Made by a program: the position numbers and the translations under genes | Notes under the pieces: generated by a model | Database searches by the model: none | Seen by the model: the letters and a program-made list of their open reading frames with translations, nothing else | Told to the model about the DNA's origin: nothing | In this document: piece after piece, positions 23,585 through 29,555 of the stretch | Numbering within the stretch: the first letter of the stretch is position 1 | Layout of the letters: each line of letters starts with the position of its first letter | DNA from: CAKUIA01 sp034180465 | GTDB lineage: Bacteria > Verrucomicrobiota > Verrucomicrobiia > Opitutales > Intestinicryptomonadaceae | NCBI GenBank assembly: GCA_034180465.1 | Contig: JAXFOH010000053.1 | Span: forward strand, 1 to 29,555 | DNA length: 29,555 nt | Direction of reading: 5' to 3'

Positions 23585-23655
23585 TCCCTGGTGGTGTAAT
23601 GGTAGCACAGATGATTTTGGTTCATCTAGTCGGGGTTCGAATCCCTGCCGGGGAA
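23585..23655 (+). tRNA. tRNA-Gln (anticodon UUG), CCA not encoded
   Basis: A 71-nt cloverleaf. The acceptor TCCCTGG pairs with CCGGGGA (one G-T pair), the D stem is GTGT/GCAC, the anticodon stem GATGA/TCATC encloses loop TTTTGGT (anticodon TTG), and the T stem CGGGG/CCCTG has loop TTCGAAT. The discriminator A is followed by CTT, so CCA must be added enzymatically. Confidence 0.93.
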
Positions 23656-23666
23656 CTTAAAAAATT

Positions 23667-23703
23667 AAGCTTCCGCCTCTTTTCCTTTCTTTTGCGGAGG
23701 CTT
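23667..23703 (+). terminator. Rho-independent terminator of tRNA-Gln
   Basis: Stem AAGCTTCCGC/GCGGAGGCTT (one G-T pair) has a 17-base pyrimidine-rich loop and is followed by a run of T. It starts 12 bases after the tRNA. Confidence 0.8.
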
Positions 23704-23709
23704 TTTTTG

Positions 23710-23880
23710 TGCCTAGATTTTTAGGCAAAAAACGAGAATGGAATACAAAAGGGAGTAAACCCCCAAAGATAGGGACAACATCAAAGAGGGTGGATTTTAA
23801 TGAAAGCGAGCCGCTTTGAGGATTTTTGCAAAACGCAACTGCAGGTTTTTGCATAAAGAGACCAGTCATAAATAAAAATG
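23710..23880. other. Gene-free stretch
   Basis: There is no credible gene on either strand. A small hairpin GCCTA-GATTTT-TAGGC occurs at 23713-23728, followed on plus by A-rich DNA. Nothing else stands out. Confidence 0.4.
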
Positions 23881-23908
23881 AAAGCCGCAGAACTTGAACT
23901 TCGGCTTT
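23881..23908 (-). terminator. Terminator of the zinc-ribbon gene
   Basis: On the minus strand the stem AAAGCCG/CGGCTTT is followed by CATTTTTATTT, just after the stop codon of the small zinc-ribbon gene. The loop holds a direct repeat AAGTTC-AAGTTC. Confidence 0.6.
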
Positions 23909-23912
23909 TGGT

Positions 23913-24185
23913 TTACTTTAAGAACAGTGCGGTTTGGTTTGGGTAAACTTCGCGCTGGATTTTGTTGAAGAGGCTTTCCAGCAAGTTTATGCGCTCCGAA
24001 ATCATATCAAGATATATCTCGGCGTTCATTGTTTTATTGCTGTATCCGCAGGGGCAAATTTCGGCGGCAAATATCTTTTCGCCGTCTAGTTCTTGCTCTT
24101 TATAGATTAAAACCTGTATGGGGGCTTTGCACTTCGGGCAAATCGTAGCCCCCTTAATCCTTTTAAATTTATTTTTATGCTTCAT
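23913..24185 (-). CDS. Small zinc-ribbon protein, unknown function
   Basis: A 90-residue protein. Two cysteine pairs, C16-x2-C19 (CPKC) and C44-x-C46 (CPCG), would form a zinc ribbon, followed by a helical tail ('AEIYLDMISERINLLESLFNKIQREV'). I do not recognise a family. ATG 24185 is preferred over a TTG at 24212 because it has a GGAAG sequence about 8 bases upstream. The gene stands alone between the structured intergenic stretch and its own terminator. Confidence 0.65.
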   Translation of the reverse strand: MKHKNKFKRIKGATICPKCKAPIQVLIYKEQELDGEKIFAAEICPCGYSNKTMNAEIYLDMISERINLLESLFNKIQREVYPNQTALFLK

Positions 24186-24237
24186 AATTTTACTTCCGTT
24201 TACTATCGGCAAAAAGTTTTTTTATTTAGCAAAAAAA

Positions 24238-24260
24238 TTGCCGCGTAAAATGCGCGGCAA
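24238..24260 (-). terminator. Rho-independent terminator with no matching gene
   Basis: On the minus strand the perfect 8-bp stem TTGCCGCG/CGCGGCAA with a 7-base loop is followed by seven T. No minus-strand gene ends here. It could end a small RNA from 24260-24540, or attenuate the zinc-ribbon gene downstream. Confidence 0.75.
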
Positions 24261-24547
24261 AATAGGGCGGTTTCCCCCTTTTTTAACTATTTGTTGGCAA
24301 TTTTTACCAATAAAATTTCGACGGGGCTAAGCTGCTGTACCCCTTTCGCTGAAAAGCCTGCCTATAAGGGGTATGTAGCTCCAAAAGGCCTTTTATTTAC
24401 AACGGGGCTTTGTGCCAGTTATATTCAAAGGTATTAAGCTTGCCCAACAATATAACGGGGTTTGCAAATGGCTTATGCAGTGGGTAAGGCTTGCAAGAAC
24501 GGCGGCTAACTTTTTCATAATGCTAGCCTTTTTTATCTGTCAAAAAA

Positions 24548-24569
24548 AAGCCCCGCTTTTGCGGGGCTT
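24548..24569 (-). terminator. Terminator of the TolQ/ExbD operon
   Basis: On the minus strand the perfect 9-bp stem AAGCCCCGC/GCGGGGCTT with loop AAAA is followed by eight T, 12 bases after the stop codon of the second ExbD-like gene. Confidence 0.9.
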
Positions 24570-24580
24570 AAAAAATTATA

Positions 24581-25021
24581 TTACAAACTCTTTCCGAACG
24601 ATACGCTTTTTATGTGTGCCTTTTGGCATGCGTCTAGCACCGATATAGATGCTTGGTGGGGCGAGTCGGCATCGGCCAAAATGGTAACAACCGTTTGCGT
24701 TTGGCTTCTGTCGGCGCTTGCCTTTAGGCGGGTAAGAGTTTCTGCCAATTCGGTAAACTCTATCTTGCCGGGGGCGTCCATCGGAATCTGGTTTAGCGTT
24801 ATGCTGCCATCGGGGTTGATTTCTACAATCTGTTCGCTAGGCAAGGTAGTCGGCCCTTTGCTTTCTACATTTACTGGCAAAAGCAAATTTATGTCGGCTT
24901 CCTGTTGCATAGGCAGGCACATAAAGTAAATCAACAAAAGGAACACAACGTCGATCATCGAAGTTAAGTCGAAATTGTCGTCGCTTGTTATTACCGATTT
25001 CTTTTCCTTGTGTCTTGCCAT
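24581..25021 (-). CDS. ExbD/TolR-family protein (second copy)
   Basis: A 146-residue protein with one N-terminal membrane helix containing the family motif 'FDLTSMIDVVFLLLIYFM'; Asp in 'MIDVVF' is the proton-conducting residue. The periplasmic domain follows ('EINPDGSITLNQIPM', 'VVTILADADSPHQASISVLDAC'). With a TolQ/ExbB protein it forms a proton-driven motor that energises TonB- or Tol-type envelope functions. ATG 25021 (MARHKEKK) is chosen because it lies 4 bases after the upstream stop. It is the last gene of the three-gene operon. Confidence 0.9.
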   Translation of the reverse strand: MARHKEKKSVITSDDNFDLTSMIDVVFLLLIYFMCLPMQQEADINLLLPVNVESKGPTTLPSEQIVEINPDGSITLNQIPMDAPGKIEFTELAETLTRLKASADRSQTQTVVTILADADSPHQASISVLDACQKAHIKSVSFGKSL

Positions 25022-25025
25022 ATCG

Positions 25026-25430
25026 CTAGTCCTGAGTTGTGGCGAATATGATGGTATATGCGCCAACTTCCGCGCATTTTTCCATCAAATCGTTAACATA
25101 TTTATGCGGAGTAGCCCTGTCGGCCCTCAAGTAAACACCCTTAAAGTCGGCGTCGTTGGCGCGGTTTGCAATGGCGGTCTTTATTTCGTCTAGGTTGCTC
25201 TTTTTTGCACCCAAATAATATGTGCCGTCTTTTTCAATAGAAACAAACTGCCTGCCCTGACTGTTTTCGGGAACTTTGGCCTCCGGAGCCATCGGAATTT
25301 CCATCTCAATCAATTCCGCCGAAGCGAAACTTGTAACCGTCATAAAGAAGGCTACGAGAAGGAATACGACGTCAATCATCGAAGTGAGATTGAAGTTTCC
25401 GTCGTTATCGTCTGGTTTCCAGCCTCTCAT
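25026..25430 (-). CDS. ExbD/TolR-family protein (first copy)
   Basis: A 134-residue protein with the same plan as its neighbour: 'FNLTSMIDVVFLLVAFFMTV' with the key Asp, then a periplasmic domain ('SIEKDGTYYLGAKKS', 'GVYLRADRATPHKYVNDLMEKC'). The two ExbD-like proteins differ enough to form unlike partners in one motor. It lies 25 bases after the TolQ/ExbB gene and 4 bases before the second copy. Confidence 0.9.
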   Translation of the reverse strand: MRGWKPDDNDGNFNLTSMIDVVFLLVAFFMTVTSFASAELIEMEIPMAPEAKVPENSQGRQFVSIEKDGTYYLGAKKSNLDEIKTAIANRANDADFKGVYLRADRATPHKYVNDLMEKCAEVGAYTIIFATTQD

Positions 25431-25455
25431 TTAAGTTGAAAATTAAATTAAAGAC

Positions 25456-26271
25456 TTATTTCTGTTCTTCGGCTTTGGGTGCTTCGTCGCTGTTGTCGAG
25501 TTCCTGCGGGCCGTATTTTAGCGAAACTTGCATTGTAAAGAGCAAGTCGCCTACAATTCTGCCAATACCCGAAGTGATGTTGGCGAACTTATTTTTAAAA
25601 TAGAAGAAGAATATCATGGCGGGAATACCGATAATCATACCAGCTGCCGTTGTAATAAGCGCTTCGGAAATGTTGCCTGCCAACCTTTGTGCGGAACCTG
25701 CGCCTTCGGCCGCGATGGTATCGAACGCCTTAACCATACCGGAAACCGTACCGAATAGACCCAACATGGGAGAGATTGTTGCGATAACCGAAATATAGCT
25801 GATGAAAGAGTAGGGGGCTGCCAATTCTTCTACAGAAGCTTCCTCCATAGCCGCGTTAACTGCGTCGATGTCTACGTCTTTGCCGTAAACGCGCGAAAGA
25901 CCCGTGCCGATGATGTTTGTGATGGGGGCGGGGTGGTCTTCGCAATATTTGCGTGCGCCTTCCAAGTCTAAGGCGTTAAGCTTCTTTTCCAATTCGGGAA
26001 CACTGTCGGGGAGAAGATACTTCTTTTTACGCAGCGAAATGAAATTGTAGATGACGAGGGCGATACCCGCAATGGACAAGAAGCCCAAAGGATACATTGT
26101 TATACCGCCTGCAGCCCAAATTTCGCCGAAAGTCTTGTTCTTTACTTGGGGGCCTTTTTGGGCTTCGGACTGTTCGGTTGCGGCCGCGTCGGTTGCGGGA
26201 GCTGCTTGGCCGAAAGCCACGAAAGAGCCAGTTAATATAGCGAATATTGTGATTAGTTTCTTTATTTTCAT
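25456..26271 (-). CDS. TolQ/ExbB/MotA-family proton channel with signal peptide
   Basis: A 271-residue protein. It begins with a signal-peptide-like segment (cleavage near AFGQ-AAPA, residue 22) and an Ala/Gln-rich linker, then a membrane helix (about 59-80), a cytoplasmic loop ('YCEDHPAPITNIIGTGLSRV'), and the two family helices with 'ISVIATISPMLGLFGTVSGMV' and 'ALITTAAGMIIGIPAMIFFFYF'. It is the channel subunit that works with ExbD/TolR proteins. No TonB, TolB, Pal or receptor gene is in view, so the task is open. It heads the three-gene operon. Confidence 0.9.
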   Translation of the reverse strand: MKIKKLITIFAILTGSFVAFGQAAPATDAAATEQSEAQKGPQVKNKTFGEIWAAGGITMYPLGFLSIAGIALVIYNFISLRKKKYLLPDSVPELEKKLNALDLEGARKYCEDHPAPITNIIGTGLSRVYGKDVDIDAVNAAMEEASVEELAAPYSFISYISVIATISPMLGLFGTVSGMVKAFDTIAAEGAGSAQRLAGNISEALITTAAGMIIGIPAMIFFFYFKNKFANITSGIGRIVGDLLFTMQVSLKYGPQELDNSDEAPKAEEQK

Positions 26272-26314
26272 TTTTCTTGTAATAAAAGATTAATAGTTTC
26301 GCCTTTTGCTTCGA

Positions 26315-26345
26315 TACATAACAAAAGACTTTTTAGTTGTTGCAA
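26315..26345 (-). promoter_or_regulatory. Possible promoter of the TolQ/ExbD operon
   Basis: On the minus strand TTGCAA (26340-26345) and TATGTA (26315-26320) are 19 bases apart (18 if the -10 is TTATGT), in the 119-base gap between sufE and the TolQ/ExbB gene. The fit is moderate only. Confidence 0.3.
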
Positions 26346-26390
26346 TATTGGTCGAACTTGTCGGCTTATTCAAGGTTTTTATTCAAAAAA

Positions 26391-26807
26391 CTAAGAAATT
26401 TTGTGTTCTTTTGCAAAATCCAGAATTTTTTCGATTAGTTTAGATAGCCCATTGCGCCTGTTTGCGCTTAATTGCGAGCTAATACCGGCCTTTTCGAACA
26501 CCGATTCGTCAGCCGAGAGTATCTCTTCGGGGCTAAGGTTGTCGAAAAATTCGCAAACTAAGTTTGCAACACCCTTTGTTATTATAGAATCAGCCGCCGA
26601 TTGGAATCGGCATTTGCCGTTTTCGAACTTGCGCGAAATCCACAAATTCGAGACGCAGCCCTTTACTATGTTCTCATCGGTACAAATTTCCTTCGGGGGC
26701 TGAATGTGTTTGTATTTGCCGATTATGTATTCGAATCTGTCCTGTGCGTTGTCGAAACACTGCATTTCGTCGAGCAGAGCCTTTGTTCTTTCTTCTATTA
26801 TGCTCAT
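26391..26807 (-). CDS. sufE: Cysteine desulfurase sulfur acceptor SufE
   Basis: A 138-residue SufE protein, which takes persulfide sulfur from SufS and stimulates Fe-S cluster assembly. The active-site Cys51 is in 'VKGCVSNLWI', matching the family GCxSxVW motif; 'GVANLVCEFFDNLSPEEIL' and 'LSANRRNGLSKLIEKI' are also typical. ATG 26807 is preferred over a TTG at 26819 because it lies 1 base after the lpxI stop. No sufS or sufBCD is in the window. Iron-sulfur supply fits the Fe-S-rich redox operon elsewhere in the window, but they are not adjacent. Confidence 0.92.
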   Translation of the reverse strand: MSIIEERTKALLDEMQCFDNAQDRFEYIIGKYKHIQPPKEICTDENIVKGCVSNLWISRKFENGKCRFQSAADSIITKGVANLVCEFFDNLSPEEILSADESVFEKAGISSQLSANRRNGLSKLIEKILDFAKEHKIS

Positions 26808-26808
26808 T

Positions 26809-27651
26809 TTATATTCCAAAAATTTTTATGTTAAGCGAGCTTGCGTATTGCAACAGTTCTTCCCTGTTAAGCATAAGCACTTTTTCGCTTTCGACGGCTA
26901 CGTTCTGTATGCCGGCTTCGCCCAGTTTTAAAAGCGTCCTTTCGCCTATAACGGGAACGTCGAATCTGTAGTCTTGGTTTGCCTTTACGGTTTTAAGGAA
27001 AAGCATTTCTTTTGCCCTAAACTGCGCGCAGCGCTCTATCATATTGTCGGTGCCGTCGAAGCCCTCTACCGCAAGGGTTGTTCCATTTGCAACAACGCAG
27101 GCCTGCCCAATGTTAAGGCGCGCACATTCGCGCACAATTTTAAGCCCGTGCTCGAATGTATTTTGGCTTATGTTCCACTTTTTGCAGTTCATAAAGCCGC
27201 ATGTTGCCAAATCGTTGTCCATAAACGAGCGCGCGTCTACCAGTTCTACGCCGATTTTCGAAAGCTCTTTTGCTATTGCCCCGAAAATGCTTTCGGCGTT
27301 TTTCTCCTTTAGCGTCGCCAAAATAAGCATTGACTTTAAGTCTGGCTTAAGGCCGTCGAACAGCCTTTTGGGGCGCACTTGCCCCGCCATAATCGCGTGG
27401 GGCGACATAAATTTTTTTGCGCTTTTAAGCAATGCCCCAAGCTGGCCTATGTTTATTTTAACTCTTTCGTTTTCGGTAAAAGAGTTGTATAGATCGCTTT
27501 CGGTTTCGTCTTCGAGGGCTATTAGGTTTATTTTTACGCCCGCCTGCCTTGCGTTTTTTGCCACAATTTTAGGGTATATGCCCCTGCCGGCAATAAGGGT
27601 AATGCCCTTTTGCGCGTCGAACGAAGGCGGCAGGAATTTTGATATGCTCAT
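26809..27651 (-). CDS. lpxI: UDP-2,3-diacylglucosamine pyrophosphatase LpxI
   Basis: A 280-residue LpxI (formerly DUF1009) protein. It hydrolyses UDP-2,3-diacylglucosamine to lipid X and UMP in lipid A synthesis, replacing LpxH in many Gram-negative bacteria. Evidence: 'ITLIAGRGIYPKIVAKNARQAG' at the N terminus, 'HAIMAGQVRPKRLFDGLKPD', 'LDIGQACVVANGTTLAVEGFDGTD'-like text, and 'VPVIGERTLLKLGEAGIQ' near the C terminus. The length is standard. It overlaps the FecR-like gene by 4 bases and lies 1 base before sufE. Its presence supports an outer membrane with lipid A. Confidence 0.92.
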   Translation of the reverse strand: MSISKFLPPSFDAQKGITLIAGRGIYPKIVAKNARQAGVKINLIALEDETESDLYNSFTENERVKINIGQLGALLKSAKKFMSPHAIMAGQVRPKRLFDGLKPDLKSMLILATLKEKNAESIFGAIAKELSKIGVELVDARSFMDNDLATCGFMNCKKWNISQNTFEHGLKIVRECARLNIGQACVVANGTTLAVEGFDGTDNMIERCAQFRAKEMLFLKTVKANQDYRFDVPVIGERTLLKLGEAGIQNVAVESEKVLMLNREELLQYASSLNIKIFGI

Positions 27652-28394
27652 TTTGAATAGCGCGTGTGCTTTGGTTTTTCGTTCAGCAGTGTTTTTGGCA
27701 AAATCCTTTTGGGGGTTAGCTTTCCGTTGTCGGAGCTTATAATAACGGTGTCGAACGCCGTTTTTAAGTCTGCAAAGGGCTTTTCGATGCCCAAAATAAA
27801 CGGCCTAGACACGGCCACAATATTGCCGTTTACGCATTTTACTGACCACGTTTCGCCGCCGGTCAAAAGCCTTTCGAACGATTTGTTTCGCAGCAGCCTT
27901 GCGTTTTGGTTTAGCAGCGAAATTTTGTCTTCGTATTCGCCGACGCTAAATATTGCGCTTTGCGCCCTTAAATCGTATTCGCCGCGGGGCGTTTTTACTA
28001 TAAATTCCGACGACGGCCTAAGCTGCGGGTTAAGGAAAAACACGGTTCCGTTTTCTATGCTAATTTCGGTTAGTGTTTTTTGCGATTCGTAAGGCGTGCT
28101 TTTGTCGAAAACAACGGGGTTTTCCTGCCAAAACTTTGTTATTTTAAGCTTGGCTGGCCCCGCAATTTTTACCGAGCTTTTGTTTGAAAGCACAAAGTAT
28201 ACGCTTTGGTTGTCTTTGCACTCAAACGCAAAGCCTTCTGCCTTTTCGAACGCGTTCGCCGAAAAGTTTTTGCCGTCTTTTGTAATGGAGGGGTTGTTCC
28301 TTGCCGTGTGTATAAAAAGCATTGCGCTGTCGGCTTCGGCAAAGGCCGCCAAGGCCGAACACAACGCGAACAATGTAGCCAAAAGGGCTTTCAT
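27648..28394 (-). CDS. Secreted FecR-like domain protein
   Basis: A 248-residue protein with a signal peptide (hydrophobic residues 4-16, cleavage near AAFAEA, residue 19). A FecR-like beta segment is visible: 'ISIENGTVFFLNPQLRPSSEFIVKTPRGEYDLRAQSAIFSV' followed by 'KISLLNQNARL'. Classical FecR proteins are membrane anti-sigma regulators with a cytoplasmic N terminus; this one is exported and lacks such a part, so it is more likely a structural or sensory envelope protein. It overlaps leuS by 1 base and lpxI by 4, so all are on one mRNA. Confidence 0.6.
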   Translation of the reverse strand: MKALLATLFALCSALAAFAEADSAMLFIHTARNNPSITKDGKNFSANAFEKAEGFAFECKDNQSVYFVLSNKSSVKIAGPAKLKITKFWQENPVVFDKSTPYESQKTLTEISIENGTVFFLNPQLRPSSEFIVKTPRGEYDLRAQSAIFSVGEYEDKISLLNQNARLLRNKSFERLLTGGETWSVKCVNGNIVAVSRPFILGIEKPFADLKTAFDTVIISSDNGKLTPKRILPKTLLNEKPKHTRYSK

Positions 28395-29555
28395 TATTTT
28401 ACAACCAAGCTTACAATGCGGTTGGGAACGTATATTTCCTTAACCAGTGTTTTGCCGGCAAGCTGGGCCGCAACTTTGTCGATGGCCTTTGCTTTGGCGA
28501 TGATGTCTTGCGGGGTGTCTTGTGGGGAAACTAAAACGTCGCCCCTAAGCTTGCCGTTTACCTGCACGCCTATGCGCTTTTCGGCTTGGGTTGCTGCGTT
28601 CATGTCGGCAACCGGCCATTTTTGCTCGGCTATAGACGAAGTATTGCCGAACCTTTGCCAAATTTCCTCGCAAATATGCGGCGCAAAGGGGGCTAAAATT
28701 TGCAGGAATTTTACCGCCAAGTCCTTCGATATTTTTTCGCATTTTTGAACGTGCGAAAGGAAAATCATCATCTGTGAAATTGCGGTGTTAAAGCGCAAGT
28801 TTTCTATGTCGGTGCCGACCTTTTTAATGGTTTGGTTTGCAAGCCTTAAAGTTTCGGGCGAATCCTTAAAGTTTTCGCAAATCTTGGGGGCAATTTTGCC
28901 GTCGCGGTCTATATATTCCCTCCAGAACTTTTTAAGGAAGCGCGAAACGCCCTCTATGCCGCTTGTGCTCCAAGGCTTTTGGTCTTCAAGTGGGCCCAGG
29001 AACATTTCGTACATTCTAAGGCTGTCGGCGCCATATTGGGCAATTACGTCGTCAGGGTTTATAACGTTGCCGCGGCTTTTGCTCATCTTATACGAGCGCG
29101 CTTCTACAACAATTTCGGGGTTGCTTTTAAGCACAAAATTTGCGCCGCTTTTTACAACGTCCTTTTCGTCCACGCTTTCGCCTTCGGCGTCTTTGGCGTC
29201 TTCGCTTAGTGCTGAAACATATTTGCCGTTTTTCTTAAACGCCTTATATTCGGTTTTGCCTAGGATTATGCCTTGGTGGAACAGCTTTTTAAAAGGTTCT
29301 TTTATAGATACAATTTTGCAGTCGTACAAAACCTTGTGCCAAAATCTTGCATAGAGCAGGTGCAACACCGCGTGTTCTGCACCGCCAATGTAAAAGTCGG
29401 GGCCCTGCCAATATTTTTCGATTTCGGGGTCGAAGGGGGCTTTGTCGTTTTTGTTGTCTAAATAGCGCCAAAAGTACCAGCACGACCCAGCCCAATGGGG
29501 CATTGTGTTTGTTTCGCGCCCGGCTTTAAACCACAATTCGCCCACGGGCTTGCCC
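28394..29555 (-). CDS. leuS: Leucyl-tRNA synthetase, C-terminal part (5' end outside window)
   Basis: The frame is open to the right edge of the window, so the N-terminal part (including the HIGH motif) is missing. The visible part of about 387 residues has 'RETNTMPHWAGSCWYFWRY', typical of LeuRS, the KMSKS signature in 'YKMSKSRGNVINPDDVI', 'YGADSLRMYEMFLGPLEDQKPW', the anticodon-binding helices ('FLSHVQKCEKISKDLA', 'FAPHICEEIWQRFG'), and a C-terminal 'VQVNGKLRGDVLV' domain. LeuRS charges tRNA-Leu. A GTG at 29545 is not the true start. It heads the leuS / FecR-like / lpxI / sufE run. Confidence 0.95.
   Translation of the reverse strand, partial: GKPVGELWFKAGRETNTMPHWAGSCWYFWRYLDNKNDKAPFDPEIEKYWQGPDFYIGGAEHAVLHLLYARFWHKVLYDCKIVSIKEPFKKLFHQGIILGKTEYKAFKKNGKYVSALSEDAKDAEGESVDEKDVVKSGANFVLKSNPEIVVEARSYKMSKSRGNVINPDDVIAQYGADSLRMYEMFLGPLEDQKPWSTSGIEGVSRFLKKFWREYIDRDGKIAPKICENFKDSPETLRLANQTIKKVGTDIENLRFNTAISQMMIFLSHVQKCEKISKDLAVKFLQILAPFAPHICEEIWQRFGNTSSIAEQKWPVADMNAATQAEKRIGVQVNGKLRGDVLVSPQDTPQDIIAKAKAIDKVAAQLAGKTLVKEIYVPNRIVSLVVK

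Larger units (their letters stand above)
24186..24580. other. 395-base gene-free, structured intergenic region
   Basis: No convincing gene is present on either strand. It holds a long imperfect hairpin at 24330-24380 (stem GCTGCTGTACCCCTT/AAGGGGTATGTAGC), three ACGGGG copies (24321, 24402, 24455), a second hairpin GGCTAAC/GCTAGCC at 24504-24528 followed by T6 on plus, and terminators on minus at both ends. It may encode a small RNA or carry a structured leader for the zinc-ribbon gene. Confidence 0.5.

Noticed and set aside
24316..24326. tmRNA-like TTTCGACGGGG motif on plus
   Set aside because: There is no G-rich acceptor 5' end, no T-loop and no matching 3' end within 400 bases.
24186..24580. 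RNase P RNA or SRP RNA
   Set aside because: The conserved RNase P 5' segment and the SRP GGAAG-tetraloop region were looked for and not found on either strand.
1..29555. CRISPR array, insertion sequence or rRNA genes
   Set aside because: No regularly spaced repeats, transposase genes or rRNA-like segments were recognised anywhere in the window.

Overview
The window looks like chromosomal DNA from an anaerobic Gram-negative bacterium. LpxI, TolQ/ExbD proteins and an O-antigen-ligase-like protein indicate an outer membrane. A cytoplasmic NAD(P)H/ferredoxin flavin complex, with no respiratory chain genes nearby, suggests anaerobic redox metabolism. The short HemA and the overall gene set would fit a PVC-group bacterium such as a gut Verrucomicrobiota, but that is a guess without phylogeny. 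Genes are densely packed, often overlap by 1-4 bases, and few have clear Shine-Dalgarno sites.

Layout. Positions 1-2015 are visibly AT-rich: the 3' end of a DUF6119/TIGR04141-type protein, a gap, and an ankyrin-repeat protein. This part looks accessory. A bidirectional terminator at 2051-2077 separates it from minus-strand genes for a secreted CE7 esterase, a SulP transporter with a STAS domain, tRNA-Gly(GCC) and an orphan periplasmic phosphate-type binding protein.

Positions 6507-14157 form one plus-strand run and hold the most interesting system: a NuoE-like protein, a NuoF/HydB-like protein, a 793-residue fusion (NuoG-type iron-sulfur head, eroded molybdopterin-type middle, NfnA-type FAD/[2Fe-2S] tail), and an NfnB-type subunit, followed by surE and a comF-family gene. 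The subunits predict an electron-bifurcating enzyme linking NADH, NADPH and ferredoxin. No hydrogenase H-cluster or formate dehydrogenase active site is present. The closest described system I know is the Sporomusa-type Nfn (Stn).

Positions 14185-16505 (minus) carry a TPR-like secreted protein, a tRNA-dihydrouridine synthase and a CPBP membrane protease. Positions 16552-18541 (plus) carry a polyprenyl diphosphate synthase and a short glutamyl-tRNA reductase, convergent and overlapping with a YgjP-like metallopeptidase that lies behind mazG. Positions 19936-23535 (plus) run ksgA, an alpha/beta hydrolase, a DJ-1/PfpI protein and a polytopic membrane protein, then tRNA-Gln(UUG) with its own promoter and terminator.

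The right end (minus) runs from partial leuS through a FecR-like secreted protein, lpxI and sufE, then a TolQ/ExbB gene with two ExbD/TolR genes, a terminator, a structured gene-free stretch (24186-24580) that may hold a small RNA, and a small zinc-ribbon gene.
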